Source: Salvator merianae (Eukaryota; Chordata; Lepidosauria; Squamata; Teiidae). Taken from it: DNA of 64,000 nt. Under the pieces are notes generated by a model that had not been told where the DNA came from, made no database searches, and saw only the letters and a list, made by a program, of their open reading frames with translations. Below, piece after piece: positions 24,551 to 35,945 of the stretch. The translations under genes were made by a program, and so were the position numbers. The DNA lies in NCBI GenBank assembly GCA_003586115.2, contig QVOM02000042.1, forward strand, positions 74,597,673 through 74,661,672, written 5' to 3'. Position 1 is the first letter of the stretch. Every line of letters starts with the position of its first letter.

Positions 24551-25439
24551 ACTATACTGTGTGGACCTAAAATGTGTAGAGGTTTGAGTGTCAGCTGCTA
24601 AGGGTCTAGAGTGTGCACTGGTTCTTCATCTCCTTCCAAAGTATTTTTCTTACCATGACCTACAATGCCTAAAATAGCCTTCATGAACTGTATCAACACG
24701 TTAACTGAGAATCAATGTGGCAGCAGTTTCCCAGATTGCAGAAAGTTAAATCCCAATCTCTCCTCAAAGCAGAGGAAGATGTTTTATTGTAACTGGTTTC
24801 CATTGGCCAAGAAATATGTGATAAGAGAACAATGTTTTCTATTGTTCTTTCCCTACACAAAGAGTAATGTTTTGATAAAAGAAGCTGCTCATTACATTTT
24901 TACATTTTAAATTCCCCTTTCCCTCAAAGGTTTTAACAATGGAAAAGGTAGTGGCACATTTAAGATGCATCTATCTCCATTGGAAATAAGAGTAGGAAAG
25001 ACAACAAAATATAGTTAATGGTGAAAATAAAATAGTTTTTAAAAAAAATTCCTTAAAACATTTTTTAAAAAAAAGGAAGCAGTTTATATCTAAGAAACAT
25101 TAAAATGAAAGGAAAGAAGGTTGCACTAAAAGTAGATGGTTAACACTACATCTTTCCTTTCTTAATACAAAAAAATGTAAAGCATATTCACGCCCTAATT
25201 TATTACTTCTCTTGGGGAAAACAACCAGTCAGAAAATTAGTTCTCAGTAAGTAATTACAATAATACCCCCCTAAATGCCATGTAAATTGGATCAGCATAA
25301 ACTGAAGCACTGACATCAATGTAAAATGTGAGAGTTAGAGGAGACATGGCAAATATCTCCATTGACTTATATGAGCCATTGTCTAGCATTATGTTGACTG
25401 ATCCTCCTAACAATTCAGTTGACCTCAATGAGGAACTGA

Positions 25440-25790
25440 TCTTTTAGTGCAAGTCAGTGGAGGATGGAACCTGGATTAAAAGGGCAATAGCACAGCCACC
25501 AAAGACAGAATCTATCATGGGACCACGCCAAGTGGCTAAACCAAGTCCTTGCCTCACACTCTAGGTGAAGTGCAATGCCAAAACACCCAGCTGTCATGCC
25601 AGAAGGCTGAACCAATGCCCCCACTGCATGCCCAAGGGAGAGTTTTTCACAGAGAGCAATACTGAAACTCACAAATGCCATGCCTGAAGGTTACACCAAA
25701 GCCCACCCAACCCCAGACTGGTTTTTTTGTAGACTGCAATGCTGAAACTCACAAATGACATAGCTGGAACTTGACAGACAGTCCAGTTAC
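25440..25790. repeat. Minisatellite-like repeat (about 80-90 bp units)
   Basis: GCAATACTGAAACTCACAAA (25657) and GCAATGCTGAAACTCACAAA (25737) start successive units about 80 bp apart; a third, more diverged unit starts GCAATGCCAAAACACCCAGC at 25571. The leading sequence CAGTGGAGGATGGAACCTGG recurs, diverged, at about 41880-41900, so this is a dispersed repeat carrying internal tandem units. Confidence 0.65.
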
Positions 25791-26221
25791 CCCACTGCAG
25801 CAGCCTTTGACTTCATGGCAGAATAATTTGGAGCTATTACACATGAAGGCACAATAAAGAGTGTGCATACAAAACAAAATGAACAAAAAATGTTGTGTGC
25901 ACAAAAAACGTTTTGTGCATAACAATGTCTGTTCAACCAAAAATATGTGCATCAACAAGCACATACCAATACACACCCACACCAAAGCACTACAGTGCTA
26001 TTTCATGTATACACAGGAAGCAAAATATGTCTTCTTTTATATAGCATGAAATGGCCTATTACCTAAGCTACCAATGGAAAGCCAGTTATTACAGGGAAGT
26101 GACATCACATGGCTTCTCCTAATGCCAAATAGAATCAGAACCTTCACATTATACATGGGATGGCACTATTTTAGAAGTACTATTAAGCAAAACTAATCTG
26201 ATTTCATCTACAGCAAAGTCC

Positions 26222-26425
26222 TTGTTGTTGCTGTTGGGTACTACTGATTCGAGGCCAATTCCTGGTTGGCTGTATCAGCACCTCCACAGCCACCTCTATG
26301 CAGTTTTCTTGGCAGAGATACAGGAATGGTTTACCATTGTTTACTTTCAGAGAGAGTCTGGGAATCGAACTATCAACCCTCTGTTTTCCAGGCTGCTTAT
26401 GTAACCACTAAGCTACAGCCCCTCC
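26222..26425 (-). repeat. tRNA-derived SINE with CAA-type tail
   Basis: The minus strand has a good B box (AGTTCGATTCCC, complement at about 26361-26372) and the family body ATCTCTGCCAAGAAAACTGC, ending near TACCCAACAGCAACAACAAG. Same family and orientation as 11022-11208. Confidence 0.8.
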
Positions 26426-26749
26426 CTACAGCACAGTCCTATAAACCACTAAACTATCAAACGCACGTGGAATATTTCAACAGCGTGAATATAAATCTAG
26501 CCATGATTAGAGTCAGCCCACTGAGAGTAACAGAATTTACATTTGTCATAACTAACTTAAGTTCCACTGACTTCAGTGGCTTTAGCCTGTGCATGATTTA
26601 AGATTGTATCCAACCACAGAGTAATATACATACCAAAGATAAGGCAAAGAAAAATCAATACCAACACAATAGCATCTAAACAATGACATGAAGAATCAAG
26701 AGAGAAAGAAAAGTAAATGGTTGACAGAAAGGCCTCATTAAGAAACCAG

Positions 26750-26929
26750 GGCCCTTTCTGCACTTAGCCTTACTGTGGATTATATCCCAGAATAGGGACC
26801 TGCTATCCACATGCTAATGCAAACTATGAAAGGTCTTGCCCAGGGTCTACCACAGTCTGCACTAGCATGCAGATGGCAGGTCCCTATTCTGAGATATAAT
26901 CTGGAATAAGCCCAAGTGCAGAAAGGGCC
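26750..26929. mobile_element. 180-bp foldback MITE, copy A
   Basis: Almost fully palindromic: the left arm GGCCCTTTCTGCACTTAGCC and what follows pairs over about 75 bases with the right arm ending AAGTGCAGAAAGGGCC. Same length as and about 93% identical to copy B at 34449-34628. No coding capacity. No clear target duplication. Confidence 0.85.
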
Positions 26930-26932
26930 TTG

Positions 26933-27418
26933 GTCACTTTCTGTACTTACCTGCAGTAGATCCGGATAAGTGGGCCTGATTAGTCCAGCCCACTGATCCA
27001 GATCAGGGGAAGGCATGGGCTGGATCACAGTCATCTGCTCTCACAGCGCTGATTGTGATCAGTCCATGGTGTGGCTGTGAAGCTCACACAAGCTTTGTGG
27101 CCACACCCCATGCCTCTGAAAATAAGGAACAAATGCTATGGCGCAATTACCCCCTGGTAATCCTGAACACAGCTTCCTATGTTCCAGATCAGGCCTGATG
27201 GTCCATGGTAGTCATGATTAACCAGGACTACTAGTGATCTGGACTAAGGGCATCTTTAATCTGGATCACACTCTGTCTCCTGCAGACAAAGCAGACCAGT
27301 GGTGAGCGTGGCCTCGTAGATCTACATTAACATGCAAATCCATGAGGTCTAGAAGTGTACTACACGGACACTTAATCCAGATTAAAGGTTCATGCAGAAA
27401 GACCCTTGGTCTTCACAT
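26933..27418. mobile_element. Possible second DNA element abutting MITE copy A
   Basis: The left end GGTCACTTTCTGTACTTACC resembles the reverse complement of the right end, GGGTCTTTCTGCATGAACC. Inner GGATCC/AGATC-rich arms are also partly palindromic (AGATCCGGATAAG, TTAATCCAGATTAA). CTTGGTC flanks both sides (26928 and 27414). Boundaries are uncertain. Confidence 0.4.
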
Positions 27419-28984
27419 AAGAAATCCAAAGCAGAGTGTCACTGATATTTTGCTTTTATGACAACTCAAATACAAGCTTAGTGCCCTTAGAAAGTCAAAC
27501 AATGCACTTTGACCTGGAGAAGACCTAGCTGGCAGTACATATGTTACAAATCTTCACTCAAATTGTCAACAGGGAAGCAGCAGCACAATTTCAAGAATAA
27601 TGACAAAAAAAGTACCAAAATAATCCAGTCTAACACTATTAATAATATTACGCTTTGAGAAACTGTAATGCACAAAGACATCCTAGAACATTACACTAAG
27701 AGAAAAGCACTGGCAAGTTCTACCTTTAATAAACCCACCATTATAGTCTATTGTTCTTGTTTTCTCCTTAAGAAATCCAGTAATTAAACAAGTCACCATA
27801 TTAGTTTGATTCTTTGTCATACTGATTTCATAGGTTTTTTTCCATTAGCACAACATTCAATAATATTAAATATTGTACTAATAATCTAAGCTAGCTCGTA
27901 CCAGATCTTTCTAAAATCTAGCAACCAACAATTGAATAGGCAGCAACTAGAGGTTTATGATCTACATTTTCATTTCATGAATAATAAAATTTAATAATGT
28001 CAACAAATGGTTCTTAATTATTTGTTGTTGCATTATTTGTTCCACTTTCTTAAAGATCTATTCCCAAATATTAACAGTATCACAGATCCACTACAAATGG
28101 CAATTTGTCCCTTTAACTATACATCCTTGCTATGACAGTTGGGAGGATATTAAAACATGAAATCCAGATTGATATGAGGCCATTTGTGTAACTTGTTTAA
28201 GATTAGTTCTTCAATACATGCACAAACAGAAAGTTTTGCCATATTTTTTTCATGTCTATTTCAAATTGTCCGTCTATGACTCTCTTAAAGCCTCTAAGTC
28301 CTTTTTTGTTGCTCTGTATTTCCTATCTGAAGAAAAAGTTTATATTAAAGATTTAGTGGCTAAATTCAGTATTTCCTTTAGTCTTCCCTCCAAATGTTTG
28401 AATAGAGCAACAATGAAACCAAGAATATGACTCTGCTACTATAGCCTTAAAACTTTCACCTGTGGCTGGAATGTGGTTGACATAAAAGTTTTTCAAGTTA
28501 AATAAATCCACTGTTTTCTCTTTCTCTTGTATTTCTAAATTTATTTGAACTCCAAATTGTGGTAACAGACAAGTAAGACAAAGATAGTATCAACCTAGAC
28601 TTTGTCTCTTCCAGATTTTAAACAAGGCACAAGTGAAAACAGTTTTTCCTCCCTTCAAAATCTTGGGTGTCATTTTCAACTTTTCAGAACTTGGCATAGA
28701 GTGTTCAGTCGTCCATTCGCTTCTGTAACTGACACACTTACTCAGAGCACCTGATAAATAAGTTATAATGATATAAAATATGTTTTTAGTTAATATTTAT
28801 AAGCTGCTTTTTATTTGTAGGTCCCAAAGTGATGTATTGTTCCAAGTACAAGATAAAACTGTACAAAAGTTACAAAAATCAGAATCATGAAAACAATTCA
28901 TTATTACTGTGGAAGCAATAAAAGCAGAGAAAGCAAACAATTCAGTCAGTTGTGGTTATCAATGGCTGTCTCTAGAAACTCATT

Positions 28985-29640
28985 AAAGCCTTTTTCTATG
29001 CTGATGATGTGGTAATTTTACCAAGCACAAAAGTTGGGTTGAGAAGAACATTTGGGTCCTTGAATCAAATTGTACAAATGAGCAACTTTAAACAAACCGT
29101 ATTAAGACAGAAGTCATTGTATTTTCTATCAGTCTTAAGCTCCATAAACGGAAGACTGATAACCATCACAGACAAAATGCTTTCAGTACTTAGGAATCAT
29201 ATTCCAGGCCTCTAGAAGACTTCAGCAAATGTTAAACACACCATCTCCAACGTGCAGAGGAGTGTAGTGGCAACAGTAAAATTTCACCACACTGGAAAGA
29301 GAAACTGATCCCTGTCAAACTAGTAGTGCTTGAAAGAATACAGCCTGGTCCTTAAGATCACTTTTCCTGCCTCCTAAATGTATCCCAAATGCACCCTTGA
29401 GACTGGATGCCAGACTGTTCAGGATTGAAGCCAAAATCTCGATATCAATCATAATCTTCTCGCTAAAGCTATCTTGTTACCAACAGATCTTATCTCATTA
29501 ACCCTAGAAAATGGATTTCAAACCAATTGGTGGAAGGGCATCTTTCTTAAATTACTAACTTGTGGCCTTTCCAAAGAATTTTGCCATCTATTAGTTCTGA
29601 GAAGTCTAAAGCCACAATTAAATAATATATTTGGGAACTT
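28985..29640 (+). repeat. Non-LTR retrotransposon RT relic (YADDVVIL)
   Basis: FYADDVVILPSTKVGLRRTF is a catalytic-core reverse-transcriptase block (YADD at about 28998-29009) with a downstream GL...L spacing seen in LINE RTs. The frame stays open to the stop near 29215. RLDARLFRIEAK near 29400-29435 may belong to the same element. Clade not determined; differs from the L2 and CR1 copies here. Confidence 0.65.
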
Positions 29641-29667
29641 AAGCAATGGTAAGATTTGGGTCATATG

Positions 29668-29794
29668 GGGCCTTTTTGCACTTTCCACCTTAGAATGGGA
29701 TAATTATAGCGCAGCTGTGAAGCACTCCACAGCTGTACCAGGAGCAGCTAGACTATAATTATCCCATTCTAAGGTACAAAGTGCGAAAAGACCC
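29668..29794. mobile_element. 127-bp foldback MITE
   Basis: GGGCCTTTTTGCACTTTCCA and ACCTTAGAATGGGATAATTA pair with the right arm TAATTATCCCATTCTAAGGT followed by ACAAAGTGCGAAAAGACCC. The centre has a small CAGCTGTG...CACAGCTG palindrome. Ends resemble, but are not the same as, those of the 180-bp MITEs. Confidence 0.75.
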
Positions 29795-30121
29795 ATGGTC
29801 ACAAGATCTCTAAAATGAAATGAGTTCTACGGACAGGCTACAGCAACGGAGAAAGCCTTCTCTTGAGCTTTCACACTGTGAAAAATACTCAGTGGCATGA
29901 CTATAAGGAAGGACATCATCCTTTCTAGTCACAGAGCTTGGACAAGTTAGTATGTAGAGCGGCACTCCAAGAAATACCTAGGATCACAATTAATGTTAAA
30001 ATACAATTTAAAAAAGCAACAAGCTACCACAGAGGTTCTCTAAATATGCTTCCTTCCTTTCTATATCAATAGGCTCAGAATACATGAAAGCAATTATTAA
30101 CTGATTCTACCAAAACCAACC

Positions 30122-31676
30122 AATGTCAAAACAATCTTTTTTTAATATATTTTATTATTTTCTATCCATATATATACAAATATCTGACTATAAACTAATA
30201 TAGAAAACACAATACACTCAAATCAATAACAAACAAACAAAAAGACACCCTATTCTATGTGTCCCCTTCCACGTGGATCCCACGTGTACACCTTTCTCAT
30301 TTAAAAATTGTATAATCTTAGAGGCCTTAAACACCATTCTTATATTAACCATCTGTTTAAAAATATATTTTCAGCCGAATCTATGAAAGATATTCTGTTC
30401 AATTTCTCTATGCATGGGTTCCAAATTAATCTAAATTGTTGAACATTATCTACTCCCTCTAATCTTGAGTATTTCACAGAAAGATATTCATTCATTGTAA
30501 GTCTCCATACTGCTTTATACTATTCTGTTTTAGTCAAATTCAAAGCATACTTCCAATTACGCACAATACACTGCTGGGTTACTGCCACCAATAGATGTAA
30601 TCATTTCTGCTCTTCTATTCCAATATTCAAACCTGAAAAATCATGTAATAAAAGTATTTTCAAAGTCCTTGGAATGTGGGTTTGAAACATTCTTCTCATA
30701 ATTCTATGTATTTTTTTCCAAAAACATTTAATTGGGGGACAGTCCCAGCACATATGGTAATATGTTGGATTATTTCCACACACCCTCCAACAACCTCTGT
30801 TATTATTCCTTAATATGTGTGCCATCCATAATAATGTATAATAGCATCTATAAATAAGCTTGGTAAAAGTCTCTTTGATTGTTACTGAAGCATGCCAGCT
30901 TTGTTTCATATTTGTTATTTTGTTCCATTCAGTATCAGATATTATTGATTGAATATCAGTCTCCCATAGTTGTTTAAGAGATACCATCCTTGCATCCTGG
31001 GTGGCAATTAAATGAAGATATATATTAGAAATTATGCCTTTTAAGGACACTGTGGCTTGTTTCAAGATTTTTTCAAATTTACATGTCGACCTTGTCAAAG
31101 ATCTTGTTATTTCAGGGGACTTTAACATCCTTTCCATAACCAACCATATAAACCATCTTGGTCTGTTCTGAAAAATCGCTTCCTTGATTTCATTCATTCT
31201 TATATCTTTACTGGGTGTGAAGCAGTCCCCTATAGTGATAAATCCATTTTCTTCCAACCTCTTAATACATTCCTTAGATAATACAGAATATATTTTCTGA
31301 TTATTTTTTATAAGAGTCAATAAAGAAGTAGATGGCAAAAGTCTGCGTTGCCAATTATACCATACTTTCATTTGTTCTTTGATTATAGGGTTTTGTCGAT
31401 TTATATCACTTCTTTGCACTCCTGTAATGTACGGTACCCATTGCTGATAATTTTTCCTGAAATATTTCATATTTTCTCCACTTAGGTTGGGCTGCGAGCG
31501 ATTAGAGTGTAAAGTGCTGGCTATTACTGTTGCTTGAAAATAAAATACCAGATTCGGCATACCCCAGCTTCCTTGTGCAGATGGTTTTTGAGTCATTTTC
31601 TTCTGAATTCGCATTTTCTTAGAATTAAACACAAATATTTGAATAGCTTGATCTATTTTAAATGCCAAAACAATCT
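30122..31676 (-). mobile_element. 5'-truncated L1 LINE with target-site duplication
   Basis: Bounded by AATGTCAAAACAATCT (30122-30137) and AATGCCAAAACAATCT (31661-31676), a 16-bp duplication with one mismatch. The T-rich stretch right of 30137 is the complement of the A-tail. A 355-codon minus-strand frame (31668-30601) encodes the C-terminal part of L1 ORF2. It includes the zinc knuckle C-X3-C-X7-H-X4-C (CWRVCG...YYHMCWDC, 30792-30739) followed by CPPIKCFW. The frame's apparent start is a TTG in the target site, so it is only the tail of a longer protein: no endonuclease or RT motifs remain. The long open frame suggests a fairly recent insertion. Confidence 0.9.
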
Positions 31677-33058
31677 AGCCAATTACTGCAGTCCACATAA
31701 GTTAACCAGCTACTAATAAAGCTCATGTGATTACAATGTTATCCTGTGAACTAAACCAATAAAAGCAGAAACTAATGGCAGACAAAAGCAGAGACATCTA
31801 TCTTTTTCTTCGAATCAAACTTCAGTCCTAAAGGAAGCACTCCTAAGTCAGCAGGAACTCTATGAGTAAAAGACCAAACGTTTTAACAAATTTAGTCAAG
31901 GGCAACCAATATGTAAGTTGTAGATGGCACCATATTGTGCAATGCTATTTTCTTTTCAACAGACCTACCCTATCAGTTGTATTACAGTTCATGTGTATCA
32001 GATATAACCCATGGTGACAGGCATACGATGCATCCTTAAATTTGAATATTAAAAACTTATTGCTGTCAGATACAAAGGGCACATCATAACATAATGTGGC
32101 ATGAGATTTCCATCCCCTTAATCGTAAGCAGCACAAAGTGACAGGAGGAGTTTTTTGTTTGGGAAACACAAACAGGTTAAAAGTTTTACCTTCCCCCAAG
32201 TAAGATTCCAATCAATACTTTCTCTGTTCCAGAGAAGCAGCTGTGGAAACTGCTTGCAGAAAAAAATGGGGGAAGATGTTTTTTCTGTCCCTAAGCAGTA
32301 ACGGTTAAGTAGTTTCTTCCAAGAAATCATATTAGATGCAGGCTGTAGTGTTCGAAGTCACCACAGAGAAGTTTTGTACAAGTTTGTATGGACAGTGGAA
32401 AAAGAAAGACACTGGCTGGAAAACCCAGGAAGGTTTAAAGCAAAGTGATTGGCAGAACTTGTTAAATGAGCTATGCCCGCCTATTCAAATATGGATACCA
32501 GTAAAGCCGAAAAGCAGAAGCCACAGTGTAGCTGTGCTGCCTGTGTCTTTACATCACAATAATCCAAGTTAGGCCTTCCCAGGAAATCCTCTAAAGTCCC
32601 GATTCTCTGACAGTGTCCCTGCTTTATACATGAAATACATACTTATCACAATTCCCCATGTAAGACATTTAAGGTACACGCGAAGAAAAATAAACACAGC
32701 AGCTTCAGATTAGCATTATAAACACAGTCCCGAATCTGGTGCATCCCACTGCTGGAGAACAGAACTGGACACAAGAGACAAACAAGACACAAAGAGGCAC
32801 GAGGACAGAGGCCCCTAACCGGAGAGGAAGGAAGAGCGTGCGAACTGGAGCTCCTTACAAGGGCAGATCTCGAGACCGGCTCAAGACATGAAAAGGACCG
32901 AAATGGTGGAGACCGAGGGAGGAAACGGGGTCCCATCCCCCACCCGAAGCATAAGGGAAGGCCTGGAAAAGGAGCTCCTGGAGGAAAGCAACACCGGTAA
33001 GGGCGGCGGTAGCCGCCGCCCGCAGCCACAACAATCCCGCCGTGGTTCAGTCACTCAC

Positions 33059-33115
33059 CCAGGTGAGCAAGCTCTCCCCGAGCTCGGCCCGCTCTAGACT
33101 CTCCACGTTGAACAT
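33059..33115 (-). CDS. HOOK3: HOOK3 coding exon 1 (start codon exon)
   Basis: Reads MFNVESLERAELGESLLTW from an ATG at 33115-33113, matching the known N-terminus of vertebrate HOOK3 (human begins MFSVESLERAEL), with conservative changes. The donor GTGAGT starts at 33058, after codon 19, phase 0. HOOK3 is a cytosolic activating adaptor that links dynein/dynactin to cargo. Its N-terminal Hook domain, which starts here, binds the dynein light intermediate chain. The exon sits inside a CpG island, as expected for a first exon, and faces away from RNF170. The 5' UTR upstream of 33115 cannot be delimited from sequence alone. Confidence 0.95.
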
Positions 33116-33399
33116 GGTGCAGGCCGCCGGGCGGGAGTCTCCTTATGGCACCGCGGGCGGAGGACGAAGAAGAGCTGTCCTGCTGCCTGGGCCTGGAAAA
33201 GGGAACCGCTGACGGGCGTCCCGGCCGCCGTCACCCCTTTCTTCCTTCCCTTTCTCCCCTCCCAGTCCCAACCCAGGCCGGCAGAGCCGGGCCGGGCGGC
33301 TGAACGCAGACACGTCACCGGGCCTGTCGGGATCCGCCCGCTCGGCTGGCTCCGCTTCTCCGGCACAGAGCGCGCAGGCGCCGGGGCCGGCCTGGAGGC

Positions 33400-33542
33400 C
33401 CGCCTCGCTCAGTCAGGCTAAGGGCCGAGAGGGTGGAGTCGAAGCGAGCTGCCTGGGGCTTGTTGGCTGTGCGAACTCGGTCGGTGCTGCTGCTACCGCC
33501 GCCACCGTCGTGAGAGGCCTCGTTGGCGCCCGTGGAGCTGAG
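33400..33542 (+). other. RNF170: Likely region of the RNF170 non-coding first exon
   Basis: RNF170 coding exon 1 has an acceptor 7 bases before its ATG, so an upstream untranslated exon is required. The CpG island downstream of the HOOK3 start offers plus-strand donors: GTGAGA at 33510 (after CCGTC) and GTACTG at 33543 (after GCTGAG). I cannot choose between them or fix the transcription start. Confidence 0.4.
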
Positions 33543-34448
33543 GTACTGAGGCGAGCGGATGGCCGCTGCTGCCTTGAGGGAACTGACCCGCCGCCGCGCC
33601 CACTCGGTGCTCTTCCATGCCCCGAGAAAGCGGTTTTAATAGGCACCTGGCACAGTGGATTTTGCCTCCACCCTTTTCTTCAGGACACGCGTTTTGTTCT
33701 GAATCGTGCCCGTTCCGTTCTCAGGGGTGGCCACTGCCAGGCCGGGAAAAACAAGATTTCCTGGGGAGGCGTTAGGGTTCCTTTCTTTCACACCTTTTCC
33801 TTCAAACACTTTAGTCCAGCAATAAAATACTAGGATTCCTCCAAGTGCCCACGGGGAGCGGACGGGATTTTTTTCTCCACTCCTGTAGGAAGCACAGAAG
33901 GGTTGCTACTGTCCTGGAAAGTACAAAAACCCTTAACCCAAACGCACGTATAGTTATTCTCGCTGTAAAACAGTTATGGGCTTTGTCTCTTGAATGGTTT
34001 CCGATCTTAAAAATCTTATGGATTTGTTTTGAAGGTGTCCCAGGACCCGTCATTTTTTACTGCTGAACTTATTGCGGGAGTACTGCTGCACCAGCTTTTG
34101 ATTTGGTTGGTGTGATGTGGAGGTGGCCAAACAAAACTGTCCTCTCTTTGGAGTATGGATAGATAGGCATGGTCTCAGATTGTAACTATAGTCCATACAA
34201 TTCCAACAACTTTTTGAATTCTGTTTCCAGTGCTGCGGGGGGAAGGTACATGTCTCTTTCGAAGAACTACTGTATTGGGCCCTACTAAAATGAACAACAG
34301 TTTTCTGAAGCAATCTTAATTTCAGTTCTCTCCCTGTGTAGAGGAAACTTCCCAATAGGCTGTATGTGCTTAGTGCTGCCAACCAACTAACCAGAAAAAG
34401 AAAACTATTAATTTGGTCTGCAAGGTTCCCTGAATATTTAATGACTGT

Positions 34449-34628
34449 GGCCCTTTCTGCACTTGGCCTTATTATGGATTATATCCCAGAATAAGGACCT
34501 GCTATCCACACGCTAGTGCAAACTATGAAAGGCCTTGCCCAGGGCCTACCATAGTCTGCACTAGCATGCAGGTGGCAGGTCCCTATTCTGAGATACAATC
34601 TGGAATAAGTCCAAGTGCAGAAAGGGCC
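34449..34628. mobile_element. 180-bp foldback MITE, copy B
   Basis: Starts GGCCCTTTCTGCACTTGGCC and ends CCAAGTGCAGAAAGGGCC, palindromic over about 75-base arms. Alignment with copy A (26750-26929) is gapless, with 12 differences by my count, all transitions. Lies about 1.1 kb downstream of the CpG island in RNF170 intron 1. Confidence 0.85.
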
Positions 34629-35804
34629 AGTGTCTGTCATCTGTGACTATTCATCATCTTTATAGTTAAGAGTCCAGCAACATCTTATAGGCCACAAATT
34701 TCTCAGCTTTTTAAGTAACTTACTTTCCTGGGTCCTTATTTTTTTTTTAAAAAATATTAGTTTATGAAGTAGCAGCCAGCTGGATACAAATTGATTCAAT
34801 GAACAGCAGATAGAATCCAAACACAACAGTATAAGCTGCTAGAATAGTAGCATGCTCATCACTGCAAAGTAAACCAAAACAATACATTGAGCTTCTTAAC
34901 AGCTGAATTATAATTATTAAGGGGTGTGTCTTGAAAAAAAAAAAACCATGGAAAGAGGAAGGGACTAACTAGTCTAATAATCCAGCCTTTTTTGATTTAG
35001 TCCCAGACTTTCCATTCCATGTGTAAATAGACATTGCTGATAAATTTGTGCTTTTGCTTACCAGATTTTAAATGCAATCATTATGTGTCTATACTTTGCT
35101 GCTGAAAATATAGTACAATTGCATAGGGAAGTAAATAATAATGGTAAGAGGTAACTCTGCAAATATAATGTTAAAGATACTTGAATTCTATATTTAAATA
35201 GGACCAGATAGAATTGTCTTAAGGTTCGTTCAAGTTACTATATAGTAAAAAAAAGTATGTTTTTATATTTCAAATAGCATCAATGTTGCACTTAACTGCC
35301 TTTTAATATCAGTGATACTTTTGAACACAATGAACACTTAAGAAGTGTTCCACACATTTGTGATGCTGTTCAGATTGAATTTTTGGCCATTATATGTACA
35401 ATCTTTGAGTGCTGTTGTAGAATCCTTTCAAGCAGAAATCCTGTACTGCATACAGAAGTAAAACAGCTTAATTTAAATTCATTGCTAATAGTATCGAAGA
35501 CAGCATAAGTTTTCAAAGTACATGGCATTGCATGTAAGTCACACATTTCCTAATAATGTGTGTGTAGCTTAAAGTCATAAAGATATAAAATAGAATGTAA
35601 AACATGAATTACATGAAATTATTTAATTTTTGTAAAAGAATCAGAACCATTCTTTGCTTTCAACTTTTTCCCCAATTTCATTAGTTAATTCCTCTTGAAG
35701 GACAATTTCTAGCCTCCATTGAGCTTTTGTTTATAAAATAGAGAATGCACAGCAAGAGATGTTATAGGAGAAGACCAGACAGAAATATATTACAGACTTT
35801 GATG

Positions 35805-35945
35805 GGGTTGGTACCATGAAACTGGGATCAGCTGTTGGTTTTCTCGGCAGATACAGAAGTACTTTGCTATTACCATCTTCTGGGAAATATCGAAGCTTGA
35901 GTCCTCAGAACTTCTTTCTAGGCACTGAGCTAGGGACAGCACACT
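35805..35945 (-). repeat. Decayed SINE of the CAA-tail family
   Basis: GTTTTCTCGGCAGATACAGA followed by AGTACTTTGCTATTACC resembles the core shared by the copies at 11022, 26222 and 36970. The rest is too diverged to align by eye. Confidence 0.4.

Larger units (their letters stand above)
18164..33058 (-). other. HOOK3: HOOK3 intron 1
   Basis: About 14.9 kb with no exon recognised. Holds a foldback repeat, two CR1/L3-like 3' ends, CORE-SINE relics, a minisatellite-like repeat, three DNA elements, LINE RT relics and an L1. Stretches 18560-19670, 20830-22610, 22770-24330, 24560-25430, 27430-28780 and 31680-32640 hold nothing I can name; 23420-23447 is a short AT microsatellite. Confidence 0.75.
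32760..33640. promoter_or_regulatory. CpG island and probable bidirectional HOOK3/RNF170 promoter
   Basis: Sharp rise in GC and CpG against an AT-rich background, densest from about 33000 to 33610. HOOK3's ATG lies within it on the minus strand, and RNF170 runs away on the plus strand. HOOK3 and RNF170 are head-to-head neighbours in human too. There is no TATA box at an obvious position, as usual for CpG-island promoters. Possible factor sites are a TGACGTG core (minus strand of 33311-33317) and an NRF1-like GC palindrome at about 33370-33382. Open frames in the island on both strands are composition artefacts. Confidence 0.85.

Noticed and set aside
26361..26425. Possible tRNA gene (good B box on the minus strand)
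   Set aside because: It is the head of a SINE whose body and tail match two other copies; no intact cloverleaf is seen.
31660..31668. Start codon for the 355-codon L1 frame
   Set aside because: The apparent first codon is TTG in the target duplication; the frame is the open tail of a truncated ORF2, not a new gene.
32646..33833. Several 70-130 codon open frames on both strands in the CpG island
   Set aside because: Products are Arg/Pro/Gly-rich and change frame freely; GC-rich sequence lacks stop codons. Only the HOOK3 exon 1 frame has family support.
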